Assembly: GCA_963795665.1 (NCBI GenBank)
Contig: CAWCIP010000001.1
Span: 124,001-188,000, forward strand
Reading direction: 5' to 3'
Length of the DNA: 64,000 bases
DNA from: DASUPK01 sp963795665
Lineage (GTDB): Bacteria; Actinomycetota; Thermoleophilia; Solirubrobacterales; 70-9
In this document: positions 45,176-53,826 of the stretch, one piece after another
Layout of the letters: each line of letters opens with the position of its first letter
Position numbering within the stretch: the first letter of the stretch is position 1
Made by a program: the position numbers and the translations under genes
Notes under the pieces: model-generated
Told to the model about the DNA's origin: nothing
Seen by the model: the letters and a program-made list of their open reading frames with translations, nothing else
Database searches by the model: none

Positions 45176-45601
45176 ATGCCGCTGACGAAGCTGGAGCACG
45201 TCCTGGTGCTGACCGAGGACATCGAGGTCACGCGCGACTTCTACCGCGACGCGGTGGGCCTGGAGGTGGGCGACCGGCCGCCCCTGGAGTTCCCGGGCTA
45301 CTGGCTCTATGCGAACGGGGTGCCCTGCGTCCACGTCGCCGACCGCGCCGCCTATACGAAGCATTCGGAGGCCACCGGGATCCCGGCGTCCCCGCCCGCC
45401 GACGGCACCGGGTCGCTCGACCATCTCGCCTTCTCGGGGGACGACCACGACGAGGCCATGGCGCGCCTCGAGCGCAGCGGGATCGAGGCGAAGCACAACA
45501 CCGTCCCCGGCGTCGGGATGCGCCAGCTGTTCTTCGAAGACCCCAACGGGGTCAAGATCGAGATCAACGTGATGCCCGCCGAGGGCGACAAGGAGGAATG
45601 A
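45176..45601 (+). CDS. VOC-fold (glyoxalase/extradiol-like) protein
   Basis: A 141-residue two-beta-alpha-motif VOC protein (LEHVLVLTEDIEVTRDFY; LDHLAFSGDD; QLFFEDPNGVKIEIN). Potential metal ligands are His9, the LDH histidine and the C-terminal Glu of KIEIN. It could be an isomerase, epimerase or small dioxygenase. It lies between E1 pair 1 and the TIM-barrel isomerase, overlapping nothing but separated by only 1 base from the next gene. Confidence 0.78.
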   Translation: MPLTKLEHVLVLTEDIEVTRDFYRDAVGLEVGDRPPLEFPGYWLYANGVPCVHVADRAAYTKHSEATGIPASPPADGTGSLDHLAFSGDDHDEAMARLERSGIEAKHNTVPGVGMRQLFFEDPNGVKIEINVMPAEGDKEE

Positions 45602-45602
45602 C

Positions 45603-46484
45603 ATGGCCACGACAGACAACGGCGTCGAGCTGGTGGGCGCGTACTGGACGACCGCCGGCCCGACGCAGCCGCACACGGGCCAGGAATGGAGCAACTTCGA
45701 TTTCGCCGACCGCTGCGCCGAGGCGTCCAAGGCCGGGATGAAGGGAATCGGCATCTGGCACGCGGACCTGGCGCACACCCTCGAGAGCCGCAGCCTCGAC
45801 GACGTCAAGAAGCTGCTCGACGACAACGGCTTGCGCTACCTCGAGCTCGAGTTCATCTGGGGCTTCTTCGAGGACGAGGGGACCGACGGCCGCAGGGAGT
45901 CCGACGAGCTCCGGGACCTGTTGCTCGAAGGTGCCGCCGCGCTCGGGGCCCATCACGTCAAGGTGGGCAACATCCCCGGCGTCCCCTGCGAGCTGGACAA
46001 GGTCACCGAGCGCTACGCCGAGCTCTGCGCCCACGCGGCCGAGAGGACCGACGCCGTGATCGCCTACGAGTTCATGCCGTTCGACGTCAACGTCGACAGC
46101 CTCGACGCGGCGTTGGCGGTGGTCGAGGGCGCCGGCGCCAAGAACGGCGGCCTGGTGATCGACACCTGGCACATGTCGAAGCTCGGGATCGCCCCCGACG
46201 ACCTGAAGCGGATCCCGCTCGAGTACCTGACCTGGGTGGAGCTCAGCGACGGGAAGCTCGAGTGGATGGAGGACCGCATCGAGGAGACCACCAGGTTCCG
46301 CAAGCTGCCCGGGGAGGGCGAGTTCGACATCCGCGGCTACATCAGGGCCGCCCAGGAGATGGGCTACGACGACGCCTGGGGCATCGAGGTGCTCTCCGAC
46401 GAGTTGCGCGCCGAGCCGATCGACGAGATGTACAGCCACGCGTTCGCGGCGACCATGTCGCAGTTCCAGCCCGTCGCTGCGTGA
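45603..46484 (+). CDS. Sugar-phosphate isomerase/epimerase-like TIM barrel
   Basis: A 293-residue xylose-isomerase-like (AP_endonuc_2) TIM-barrel protein: the barrel has acid and histidine metal-site residues in YEFMPFDVN, VIDTWHMSK and WVELSDGK, and the late WGIEVLSDE. Members isomerise or epimerise hydroxyketones, cleave diols, or act on myo-inositol derivatives. Its stop overlaps the second E1 alpha gene (GTGA). Substrate unknown. Confidence 0.78.
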   Translation: MATTDNGVELVGAYWTTAGPTQPHTGQEWSNFDFADRCAEASKAGMKGIGIWHADLAHTLESRSLDDVKKLLDDNGLRYLELEFIWGFFEDEGTDGRRESDELRDLLLEGAAALGAHHVKVGNIPGVPCELDKVTERYAELCAHAAERTDAVIAYEFMPFDVNVDSLDAALAVVEGAGAKNGGLVIDTWHMSKLGIAPDDLKRIPLEYLTWVELSDGKLEWMEDRIEETTRFRKLPGEGEFDIRGYIRAAQEMGYDDAWGIEVLSDELRAEPIDEMYSHAFAATMSQFQPVAA

Positions 46485-47416
46485 CGCCGCTCGACGGCGA
46501 GCGCGCGCTCGACCTGCTGCGGACGATGTGGCGGATCCGCATCTTCGAATCGCGGGTGGGCCAGCTCAAGCGGGCCGACGAGGTCTACGGCCTGATCCAC
46601 CTGAGCGAGGGCCAGGAGGCCGTGGCGGCCGGCGTCTGCGCCCAGCTCCGCGACGACGACGCCGTGTACTCAGGTCATCGCGCGCATGGCCACGCGATCG
46701 CCAGGGGAGCCCCGCTCGACCGGGTGATGGCCGAGCTGATGGGACGCGAGGACGGCCTCTGCCGCGGCCTCGGCGGATCGATGCACCTCGTTGACACGGA
46801 GCACGGGTTCATGGGCGCAACCGGGGTGGTCGGCGGCAACATCCCGATCGCGCTGGGAAGCGCCCTGGCGGCCCGCCTGGACGGCGGCGACCAGGTGGCC
46901 GTCGTCTTCTTCGGCGACGGCGCCGTGCAGGCCGGCCACTTCAACGAGACCATCAACCTGGCCACGCTCTGGGGCCTGCCGCTGATCCTGGTCTGCGAGA
47001 ACAACGGCTTCGCCGAGTTCACCCCGCGCTCGGCCCACACCAAGGTGGAGCGGGTCAGCGACGTCGTCGCCCCCTACGGGCTCCCTCGCGAGACCGTCGA
47101 CGGCAACGACCTGGCCGCGGTCTGGGAGACGTTCGGGAGCTTCCTCGCCGGGGCCCGCAAGGGCGAGGGCCCGATGCTGCTCGAGTGCCTGACCCATCGC
47201 CTGCGCGGCCACTACGAGGGCGATCCCGGCCAGTACCGCGAGGCGATGGCGGATGAGGAGTGGCAGCGGAAGGATCCGATCCTGCGCCTGCAGCGGGCCG
47301 CGGCCGGGGCGGGCTGGTTCGACGAGCAGGCCGCGGCGGACGTGGAGGCCGAGGCGCGGGAGGCGGTCGAGGCGGCGATCGAGTTCGGCCGCGCGCAGCG
47401 CCTTTCCATCCCCTGA
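46481..47416 (+). CDS. TPP-dependent dehydrogenase E1 alpha subunit (pair 2)
   Basis: A 311-residue E1 alpha from GTG 46481: IHLSEGQEAV, SGHRAHGHAIARG, GLGGSMHLVD and the TPP motif FFGDGAVQAG ending in LVCENNGF. It is nearer to acetoin or pyruvate dehydrogenase E1 alpha than pair 1. The two alpha subunits share only the family motifs, so they are not a recent duplication. It precedes its beta partner by 42 bases. Confidence 0.87.
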   Translation: MTPLDGERALDLLRTMWRIRIFESRVGQLKRADEVYGLIHLSEGQEAVAAGVCAQLRDDDAVYSGHRAHGHAIARGAPLDRVMAELMGREDGLCRGLGGSMHLVDTEHGFMGATGVVGGNIPIALGSALAARLDGGDQVAVVFFGDGAVQAGHFNETINLATLWGLPLILVCENNGFAEFTPRSAHTKVERVSDVVAPYGLPRETVDGNDLAAVWETFGSFLAGARKGEGPMLLECLTHRLRGHYEGDPGQYREAMADEEWQRKDPILRLQRAAAGAGWFDEQAAADVEAEAREAVEAAIEFGRAQRLSIP

Positions 47417-47458
47417 GCTGGCGGCGAGCCTCGTCTACGCAGACTCCGAGGCGAGCTG

Positions 47459-48437
47459 ATGCCGCAGGCCACCTTCGTACAGGCCGTCAACGCAACGCTG
47501 GCCGACGCGATGCGCGCCGACGAGGACGTCCTGGTGATCGGCGAGGACGTCGCCGAGGGGGGGCCCTACACGGTGACTGCCGGCCTGGCCGAGGAGTTCG
47601 GCACCGAGCGCGTCCTCAACACCCCGATCAGCGAGGCCGCGATCTGCGGCGTCGCCATCGGCGCCGCCCAGTCCGGCAAGCGGCCGGTGCTGGAGATCAT
47701 GTTCATCGACTTCCTCACCCTGGCCCTCGACCAGCTCGTCAACGCGGCGGCCAAGGCGCACTTCATGTCCGGCGGGCAGCTGGAGGTGCCGATGGTGCTG
47801 CGCACCCAGGGCGGCGCGGGATCGCGGGGCGCCGCCCAGCACTCCCAGAGCCTGGAGGCGTGGCTCACCCACATGCCCGGGCTGAAGGTGCTGATGCCGA
47901 GCCGCGCCGAGGACGCCGCCGGGCTGCTGCGGAGCGCGATCGCCGATCCCAATCCGGTCGTCTTCGTCGAGCACAAGAACCTCTACTTCCGCAAGGAGGA
48001 GGTCCCCGACGATCCCGAGCCGGTGCCGATCGGCCGCGCGCGGATCGCTCGCGAGGGATCGGACGTGACGATCGTCGCCCTCTCGCGAATGGTCGGCGAG
48101 TCGCTGGCGGCCGCGGACCGACTCGCCGCCGACGGCATCGAAGCCGAGGTGATCGACCCCCGGACGCTGGTACCGCTCGACCTCGATGCGATCGTGGACT
48201 CCGTCGGCCGCACGAACCGCCTGGTCGTCGCCCACGAGGCGGTCGAGCACGGCGGCTTCGGCGCCGAGATCGCCGCCAGGGTCCAGGCGGCCGCCTTCGA
48301 CGACCTCGACGCCCCGGTCGAGCGCGTCGGCGCCCCCTTCACCCCGGTGCCGCTCAGCCCGCAGCTCGAGGACGCACTACCTGCCCGGCGCGGACGAGGT
48401 CTACGCCGCGGTGCGGACCGTCACTCGGGCGCTTTGA
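47459..48437 (+). CDS. TPP-dependent dehydrogenase E1 beta subunit (pair 2), C-terminal frameshift at 48374
   Basis: The first 305 residues are a normal E1 beta (NTPISEAAICGVAIGAA, GGAGSRGAAQHSQSLE, EVIDPRTLVPLD, PVPLSPQLED). At 48374 one extra G shifts the frame. Skipping it restores HYLPGADEVYAAVRTVTRAL and a TGA at 48435-48437, giving the usual 325 residues. Without the correction the frame runs on into the downstream GMC gene and would yield an artificial 972-residue fusion. The extra base may be a sequencing error. The protein would join the pair 2 alpha subunit. Confidence 0.8.
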
Positions 48438-48444
48438 TGCTCGG

Positions 48445-48487
48445 CTATCTGTCAAATAGCTTGTTTTATTGCCTCCGCATCTATAGG
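48445..48487 (+). promoter_or_regulatory. Operator-like palindrome and predicted promoter before the split GMC genes
   Basis: CTATCTGTCAAATAG (48445-48459) is a 15-base palindrome with one mismatch pair. It lies directly before a -35-like CTTGTT (48460-48465) and a -10 TATAGG (48482-48487) with 16 bases between. The A/T-rich segment stands out from its surroundings. It suggests a second, regulated promoter inside the long plus-strand block. Confidence 0.42.
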
Positions 48488-48521
48488 GTGCGGGGCCGTG
48501 GCGGAGAGGAGCTGGCTGATC

Positions 48522-48887
48522 ATGGACGAGGGCCGGGCCTCGGCGCTCGCGGCACTGTGCGAGACGATCGTGCCGGGGTCCGCGAGGTGCGAGCCGGCCG
48601 CCTACGTGGACGCCAAGCTCGCCATGGTCGACGAGGGGACGCGGGCGGCGGCGCTCGGCGCGATCGACGCCCTCGCCGACGTCGCCGGGGGCGGCGCCGA
48701 GGCGCTCGCGGACCGCGCGCAGACCCCCGAGTTCATGATGATCCGGGCGCTCGCGATCGAGGCCTTCTACAGCGACTTCGTCGCGCCCGGCGCGGAGGGG
48801 CCCGGCGCCTGGGAGGAGATCGACTTCCGCTTCCCGCTGGCGAGCCAGGTCGTCCACGACTGGTCGTATCTCGGGGTTCCCGGGTGA
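48522..48887 (+). CDS. Small subunit (gluconate-2-dehydrogenase subunit 3-like) of a GMC dehydrogenase
   Basis: A 121-residue helical protein from ATG 48522, with AGGAG 11 bases upstream; GTG 48498 is an alternative start. RASALAALCETIVPGS matches the N-terminal RASLEAICDTFVPGEN of the fused GMC protein at 13509-15428, and the end (AFYSDFVAPG, then HDWSYLGVPG) also matches that fusion's linker. No twin-arginine signal is visible. It overlaps the flavoprotein gene (GTGA) and probably forms a complex with it. Confidence 0.75.
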   Translation: MDEGRASALAALCETIVPGSARCEPAAYVDAKLAMVDEGTRAAALGAIDALADVAGGGAEALADRAQTPEFMMIRALAIEAFYSDFVAPGAEGPGAWEEIDFRFPLASQVVHDWSYLGVPG

Positions 48888-50377
48888 GCGAGCGCTTCGA
48901 CGTGGTCGTGGTCGGATCCGGCGCCGGAGGCGGCGTGGTCGCCGGGGAGCTCGCTCAGCGCGGTCGCAGCGTGGTGCTGCTCGAGGCCGGGCCTCATCTG
49001 ACCGCCGCCGACTTCGTCCGCTGGGAGGCGAAGGCGGCCCACGACTTCTGGTGGCCGCTTCGGATGGCGATGGTCGACGGCGGCGCCGGCGGCGCGGTGC
49101 CGATGTTCGGCGGCCGCTGCGTGGGTGGCACGACGACGATGAACACCAAGGTCGCCTTCCGCGCCCACGACTTCGAGTTCGCGAAGTGGCACGACGCGAG
49201 CGGTCTGCTCGGCGACGGCGGCGAGCCGTTCGGGGTCGAGGACCTCGCTCCCCACTACGGGCGGGTCGAGCAGGCGCTCGGCGTCCGGGAGCGCGCCGAC
49301 TGGCCCGAGTGCGTGCGGACGCTCGATCGCGCGTTCCGCGAGCTGGGCTCCGAGCTGGAGCCCGTCGACTCCTACACGGACGTCAACTGCATGAAGTGCG
49401 GGTCCTGCCTGCAGGGATGCCCGACCAACGCAGGCAAGTCGACCATGAACACCTACATCCACGAGGCCACCGCGGTGGGCAAGCTCGACCTGCGCGCGGA
49501 CTCCCCGGTCGAGCGGGTCCTGTTCGCCGGGTTGGATGGCGGACTCGAGGCCACGGGCGTCGAGTACGCCGACGCCGAGGGAGAGCTGCATACGATCGAT
49601 GCCGGCGCCGTCGTGGTCGCGGCCGGGGCGCTCAACACGCCGCAGATCCTGATTCGCTCGGGCCTGCCCGAGGCGAGCGGCAACTCAGAGAGCAGCGAGT
49701 GGATCGGCCGCAACCTCGGCCTCCACCCCGCCGCCTTCGTCTTCGGCCTGTTCGACGAGCCCCAGGACGCCCACCGCGTCTATCCGATCACCTCACACTG
49801 CATGGACTTCATGCGCGACGAGGACGGCGGCTTCGTGCTCGAGGCGTCGACGATCCAGGACCCGATCGGGTTCGCGACCAGCATCGCTGACGAGGACGGG
49901 CCGATGTGGGGCGAGCGCCTGGTCGAGGCCGTACGGCAGTACCGCAACTGGAACGGGATCCTCGTGCTCGCCAATGACGAGAACAACGGCCGGGTCGTCG
50001 TCGGCGAGGACGGCGCCGAGAGCTTCGAGGCCCACTTCGACCGGGTCGAGCTCGAGCGAATGCAGAGGGGCATCGGCTTCGGCAAGCGGGTGATGGAGGC
50101 CGCCGGCGCCAAGCGGGTCGCCTGGACCGGGCCGGCCAGCACCCACGTCCAGGGGACCTGCCGGATGGGCTCGGACCCGGCGCGCTCGGTGGTCGACGCC
50201 AACTGCGAGTCCCACGACGCGAAGCGGCTCTTCGTCGGCGACGCCTCGCTCTTCCCGAAGACCCTGTCCGTCAATCCGTCGATGACGATCATGGCCCTCG
50301 CCGATCGCCTCGCCCAGCACCTCGACGAGGACCCGAACCGCTACCTGAGCGCGCAGGCCGCGGAGGTCCACGCGTGA
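48884..50377 (+). CDS. GMC-family alcohol dehydrogenase flavoprotein with CX2CX2CX3CP cluster
   Basis: A 497-residue FAD protein from GTG 48884: G11-S-G13-A-G-G16 at the N-terminus and the C-terminal block GTCRMGSDP, then LFPKTLSVNPSMTIMALADR. Cys169, Cys172, Cys175 and Cys179-Pro form CX2CX2CX3CP, the spacing of a bacterial [4Fe-4S] ferredoxin half. This is unusual in the wider GMC family but seen in the long-chain alcohol oxidase branch. It oxidises an alcohol and may pass electrons through the small subunit. The zinc ADH gene overlaps its end by 4 bases. Confidence 0.86.
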   Translation: MSERFDVVVVGSGAGGGVVAGELAQRGRSVVLLEAGPHLTAADFVRWEAKAAHDFWWPLRMAMVDGGAGGAVPMFGGRCVGGTTTMNTKVAFRAHDFEFAKWHDASGLLGDGGEPFGVEDLAPHYGRVEQALGVRERADWPECVRTLDRAFRELGSELEPVDSYTDVNCMKCGSCLQGCPTNAGKSTMNTYIHEATAVGKLDLRADSPVERVLFAGLDGGLEATGVEYADAEGELHTIDAGAVVVAAGALNTPQILIRSGLPEASGNSESSEWIGRNLGLHPAAFVFGLFDEPQDAHRVYPITSHCMDFMRDEDGGFVLEASTIQDPIGFATSIADEDGPMWGERLVEAVRQYRNWNGILVLANDENNGRVVVGEDGAESFEAHFDRVELERMQRGIGFGKRVMEAAGAKRVAWTGPASTHVQGTCRMGSDPARSVVDANCESHDAKRLFVGDASLFPKTLSVNPSMTIMALADRLAQHLDEDPNRYLSAQAAEVHA

Positions 50378-51411
50378 AGGCCGCCGTGCTGAACGAGTAC
50401 AAGCATCCCCTCGAGCTGGAGGATCGCCCCGAGCCCGAGATCACGCGCGCGAACCAGGTGCGCGTGAAGATCGAGGCGGCGGGCGTCTGCTCGACCGACC
50501 TGCACGCGATCGACGGTGAGCTGGCTCCGGCGGGGATGGACGTCCCCCGGGTCCTCGGCCACGAGAACGGCGGTCGTGTGGAGGAGGTCGGCGACCTGGT
50601 CACCAGCGTCAAGGTCGGCGACCCGGTGCTGATCTACCCACCCCACAGCTGCGGAGTCTGCGTCAATTGCCGGCGGGGCCGCGACATGCACTGCGAGCAC
50701 CACGAGTTCACCGGCCTGTCCCTGGACGGCGGCTTCACCGAGTACCTGGTGGTGGGCGAGCGGGAGATCGTGCCCCTGCCGCCGTGGATGGACCCCGTCG
50801 AGGTCGCACCCCACTCGGACGCGGGGATCACGGCCTACCACGCGATCAAGAAGGTGGCCCACCTGATGGGGCCGGGCAGCACCACGGTCGTGCTGGGCGC
50901 CGGCGGCGTCGGGCACATCGGCCTCCAGCTCGCCCGTGAGATGGGGAACGGCGAGGTGATCGTCGTCGACCCACATCCCGGCCGTCGCAAGCTCGCCGAG
51001 GAGCTGGGCGCCGACTGGACCGTGGACTCCGACGGCGTCGTGGACGCCGTCTGGGAGCTCAGTCAGGGGCGCGGCGCCGCCCTCGTCCTCGACTTCGTCG
51101 GTACGGACCAGACCCATGCGGACGGGCTGGGGATGCTCGGCCTCCAGGGCACCTACTCGATGATCGGCTTCGGCGGCATGGTCACGGCTCCCTCGGTGCT
51201 GCTGGTCAGCCAGGAGCAGTCGCTGGTCGCCAACCTGGTCGGGAGCTGGACCGATCTCTGGGACGTGCTCCAGCTGCACGCTGCGGGCAAGATCACCCTG
51301 AAGACCGAGACCCATCCGCTGGACGACGTCAACGAGGTGCTCGGCCGGCTGCGCGAGGGCGACATCACCGGGCGCGCCGTGCTTCTCCCCCATCCCAACG
51401 GGTCCAGCTGA
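50374..51411 (+). CDS. Zinc-dependent alcohol dehydrogenase (MDR)
   Basis: A 345-residue MDR: catalytic zinc region GVCSTDLHAIDG and GHENGG, structural zinc CGVCVNCRRGRDMHC, NAD site VLGAGGVGHIG. It starts at GTG 50374 within the preceding stop. It resembles the propanol-preferring or aryl-alcohol group. It follows the GMC dehydrogenase, so the two probably act on successive or related hydroxyls of the same substrate. Confidence 0.86.
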   Translation: MKAAVLNEYKHPLELEDRPEPEITRANQVRVKIEAAGVCSTDLHAIDGELAPAGMDVPRVLGHENGGRVEEVGDLVTSVKVGDPVLIYPPHSCGVCVNCRRGRDMHCEHHEFTGLSLDGGFTEYLVVGEREIVPLPPWMDPVEVAPHSDAGITAYHAIKKVAHLMGPGSTTVVLGAGGVGHIGLQLAREMGNGEVIVVDPHPGRRKLAEELGADWTVDSDGVVDAVWELSQGRGAALVLDFVGTDQTHADGLGMLGLQGTYSMIGFGGMVTAPSVLLVSQEQSLVANLVGSWTDLWDVLQLHAAGKITLKTETHPLDDVNEVLGRLREGDITGRAVLLPHPNGSS

Positions 51412-51419
51412 CGCGGAGG

Positions 51420-52331
51420 ATGCGCGTGGTGGAGGTGACCGAGCTCGGCGGGCCCGAGGTGTTGCAGGTCGCGGAGCGGCCTCAGCCCGAGCCGGGGCCC
51501 GGCCAGGTGGTTGTCCGCGTCTGGGCCGCGAACGTCAACCCCACCGACCTGGGGGCGCGCGTCGGCGCGGGCCGCGCCGTCCCGGACCCTCCCTTCGTCC
51601 TCGGCTGGGACCTGGCAGGGGAGGTCACGGCTGTGGGAGAGGGCGTAGAGGAGTTCCGGCCCGGCGACCGCGTGGTGGGGATGATCCAGTGGTACGACCA
51701 GAAGGGCGCCGTCGGCGCTTACGCGGAGTCGGTTGCGGTCGACGCGGACTGGCTGGTCCCGCTGCCCGACGGACTCAGCTTCGTCGACGGCTGCACCATC
51801 CCCCTCAACGCGGTCACCGCCCACGAGGGCCTCGGGCTCCTCGGCCTCCACGAGCCGACCACGGTCCTGGTCACCGGCGCGGGCGGGGCGGTCGGCGGCT
51901 TCGCGGTGCAGCTCGCCGTCGCCGCGGGCCACCGCGTGATCGCCCTCGCGGGCCGCGACGATGAGGACTGGCCCCGCCAGCTCGGAGCCGCGGAGGTGCT
52001 GCCGCGCGACACCGACCTGGGCTCGATCGAGCCGGTGCCGGCGGTGTTCGACGCGGTCCCGCTCGGCGAGCCGGTCTTCGCGGCGGTCCAGGACGGGGGA
52101 GCGATCGTCAGCACGCGCAGGCCCCCTGAGGCACCCCCGCAGCGGCGGATCCGCCAGGAGTCCTTCCTGATCCACCCCAACCGGGAGGCCTTGCGAGAGC
52201 AGGTCGAGGCCGCGGCGGCGGGAGACCTTCGCACCCGAGTCGATCGGGTGCTGCCACTCGACGAGGCCGCCGAGGCGCACCGCCTGGTGGAGGCCGGCGG
52301 GCTCCACGGCAAGGTGGTGCTGGCCGCATGA
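51420..52331 (+). CDS. Quinone-oxidoreductase-like MDR enzyme (zinc-free)
   Basis: A 303-residue MDR lacking zinc-ligand cysteines: ANVNPTDLGARVG, VLGWDLAGEVTAVG and the cofactor motif VTGAGGAVGG. Such NADPH enzymes reduce quinones or the double bond of enones. GCGGAGG lies just before ATG 51420. It is co-directional with the ADH gene 9 bases upstream. Substrate unknown. Confidence 0.82.
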   Translation: MRVVEVTELGGPEVLQVAERPQPEPGPGQVVVRVWAANVNPTDLGARVGAGRAVPDPPFVLGWDLAGEVTAVGEGVEEFRPGDRVVGMIQWYDQKGAVGAYAESVAVDADWLVPLPDGLSFVDGCTIPLNAVTAHEGLGLLGLHEPTTVLVTGAGGAVGGFAVQLAVAAGHRVIALAGRDDEDWPRQLGAAEVLPRDTDLGSIEPVPAVFDAVPLGEPVFAAVQDGGAIVSTRRPPEAPPQRRIRQESFLIHPNREALREQVEAAAAGDLRTRVDRVLPLDEAAEAHRLVEAGGLHGKVVLAA

Positions 52332-52360
52332 CTTCCGTTCCGACGAGCTGAGGAGGAGAG

Positions 52361-53098
52361 ATGGCGAGGATCGTTCTGGTTCACGGCGCGTGGGGAGGTG
52401 CGTGGATCTGGGGGAAGGTCACCGAGCCGCTGGAGTCCATGGGCCACACGGTCGAGACCCTCGACCTGCCCGGCGCCGGCGACGACCACACGCCGCTCGA
52501 TCAGATCAACCTCGATCTGTATGCAGAGAGAATCTGCGACGTGCTCGGCGAGAGCCCCGAGCAGGCCGTTCTGGTCGGGCACAGCATGGGCGGCATGGCC
52601 GTCACCCAGGCTGCCTCGCGATGCCCGGGACGTGTTGCGTCGCTGATCTACGTCGCCGCATTCCTCCCCGGAGAGGGGCAGAGCCTGGTTGGCCTGACCG
52701 AGCTTCCCGAGGGAGAGGGCGACCACGTTCAGAAGACGATGGTCGTGTCCGGTGAGCCCCCGATCGCAGAGCTCTCGGAGGAGAACTCGATCATCGCCTT
52801 CTACAACCTGGCATCTCCCGAGGTGGCCACCTGGGCCGCCGGGATGCAGAGGCCACAGCCGGCAACCCCGATGCTCGACGAGGCCAAGCTCAGCCCGGGC
52901 TACGAGAGCATCCCGCGCAGCTACATCCACTGCACCAAGGATCAGGCGAACATGCCTGCGCTGCAGCGCCGGATGATGAAGGAGAGGAACGTGAGCCCCG
53001 TGATCGAGATCGAGACCGATCACACCCCGCACCTCTCGGCCCCGGATGAGCTGGTGGCCGCGATCGACCAACTCGCACGACAGGAGGTGCCCGTATGA
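52361..53098 (+). CDS. Alpha/beta-hydrolase (esterase/hydroxynitrile-lyase-like), copy 1
   Basis: A 245-residue hydrolase: oxyanion loop LVHGAWGGAW, nucleophile elbow VGHSMGG (GxSxG intact), and the late histidine in ETDHTPHLSAP. It resembles plant salicylate-ester esterases and hydroxynitrile lyases. ATG 52361 has GAGGAGAG. The following gene is a paralogue joined by an ATGA overlap. It probably opens an ester or lactone, or cleaves a C-C bond in the pathway. Confidence 0.82.
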   Translation: MARIVLVHGAWGGAWIWGKVTEPLESMGHTVETLDLPGAGDDHTPLDQINLDLYAERICDVLGESPEQAVLVGHSMGGMAVTQAASRCPGRVASLIYVAAFLPGEGQSLVGLTELPEGEGDHVQKTMVVSGEPPIAELSEENSIIAFYNLASPEVATWAAGMQRPQPATPMLDEAKLSPGYESIPRSYIHCTKDQANMPALQRRMMKERNVSPVIEIETDHTPHLSAPDELVAAIDQLARQEVPV

Positions 53099-53826
53099 GG
53101 TTCGTGCTGGTTCATGGCGCGTTCGTCGGCAGCTGGATCTGGGAGCCGCTGGCCGAGAGGCTGGAGGAGCTCGGCCACACGGTCAAGGCGCCGGACCTGC
53201 CCGGCTCAGGCGATGACCCCACCCCCGCGGCGGAGGTGACCCTGGACGCCTACGCGCAGCGGATCTGCGAGCTGCTCGACGAGGGCGATGAGCCCGCGAT
53301 CCTGGTCGCCAACAGCATGGGAGGCATCGTCATCTCCGAGGCGGCCGCCCGCCGCCCCGACCGGGTGAGGCGACTCGTTTACGTGGCGGCCTTCCTGCCC
53401 GCCGACGGCCAGAGCCTGGTCGACCTGACGGGGCTCCCGGAGGCCGCCGACGACCTCGTGCAGCAGACCGTCGTGGTCTCGGGCGACCCACCGGTCGGAA
53501 CCCTGCCGCAGTCCACTTGCGAGGCATCGAATCAGGACTGCACGCGAGACGTGATGGATTGGGCCGTGGCGAGGACGGGATCCCAGGCCTTCATGCCTCT
53601 GACTCAGCCCGTCTCGCTCAATCAGGAGTTCGAGCGCATCCCCCGCACCTACGTGATCTGCACAAGGGACCGCATCGTCCCGCCGGCGCTCCAGCGCAGG
53701 CTGGTCACGGACAGGAAGGTCACCGACGTCGTCGAGATGGAGGCGGGACATCACCCGCAGCTCTCTCGAATCGATGAGCTCGCGGGCGTTCTGCACCGTC
53801 GCTCTCGGGACGAGGTGCCGGCATGA
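53095..53826 (+). CDS. Alpha/beta-hydrolase, copy 2 with altered nucleophile elbow
   Basis: A 243-residue paralogue of the preceding hydrolase (LVHGAFVGSWIWEPL, YVAAFLPADGQSLVDLT, EAGHHPQLSR). The nucleophile elbow reads VANSMGG, so the first Gly of GxSxG is Ala. It keeps the Ser and His. A tandem duplication followed by divergence is likely, perhaps to a lyase or a different ester. It overlaps both neighbours by 4 bases. Confidence 0.82.
   Translation: MRFVLVHGAFVGSWIWEPLAERLEELGHTVKAPDLPGSGDDPTPAAEVTLDAYAQRICELLDEGDEPAILVANSMGGIVISEAAARRPDRVRRLVYVAAFLPADGQSLVDLTGLPEAADDLVQQTVVVSGDPPVGTLPQSTCEASNQDCTRDVMDWAVARTGSQAFMPLTQPVSLNQEFERIPRTYVICTRDRIVPPALQRRLVTDRKVTDVVEMEAGHHPQLSRIDELAGVLHRRSRDEVPA

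Noticed and set aside
47459..50377. A single 972-residue E1-beta/GMC fusion protein
   Set aside because: The joining segment is meaningless sequence, the E1 beta C-terminus is found intact one frame over, and the GMC gene has its own GTG and a coupled small-subunit gene between.
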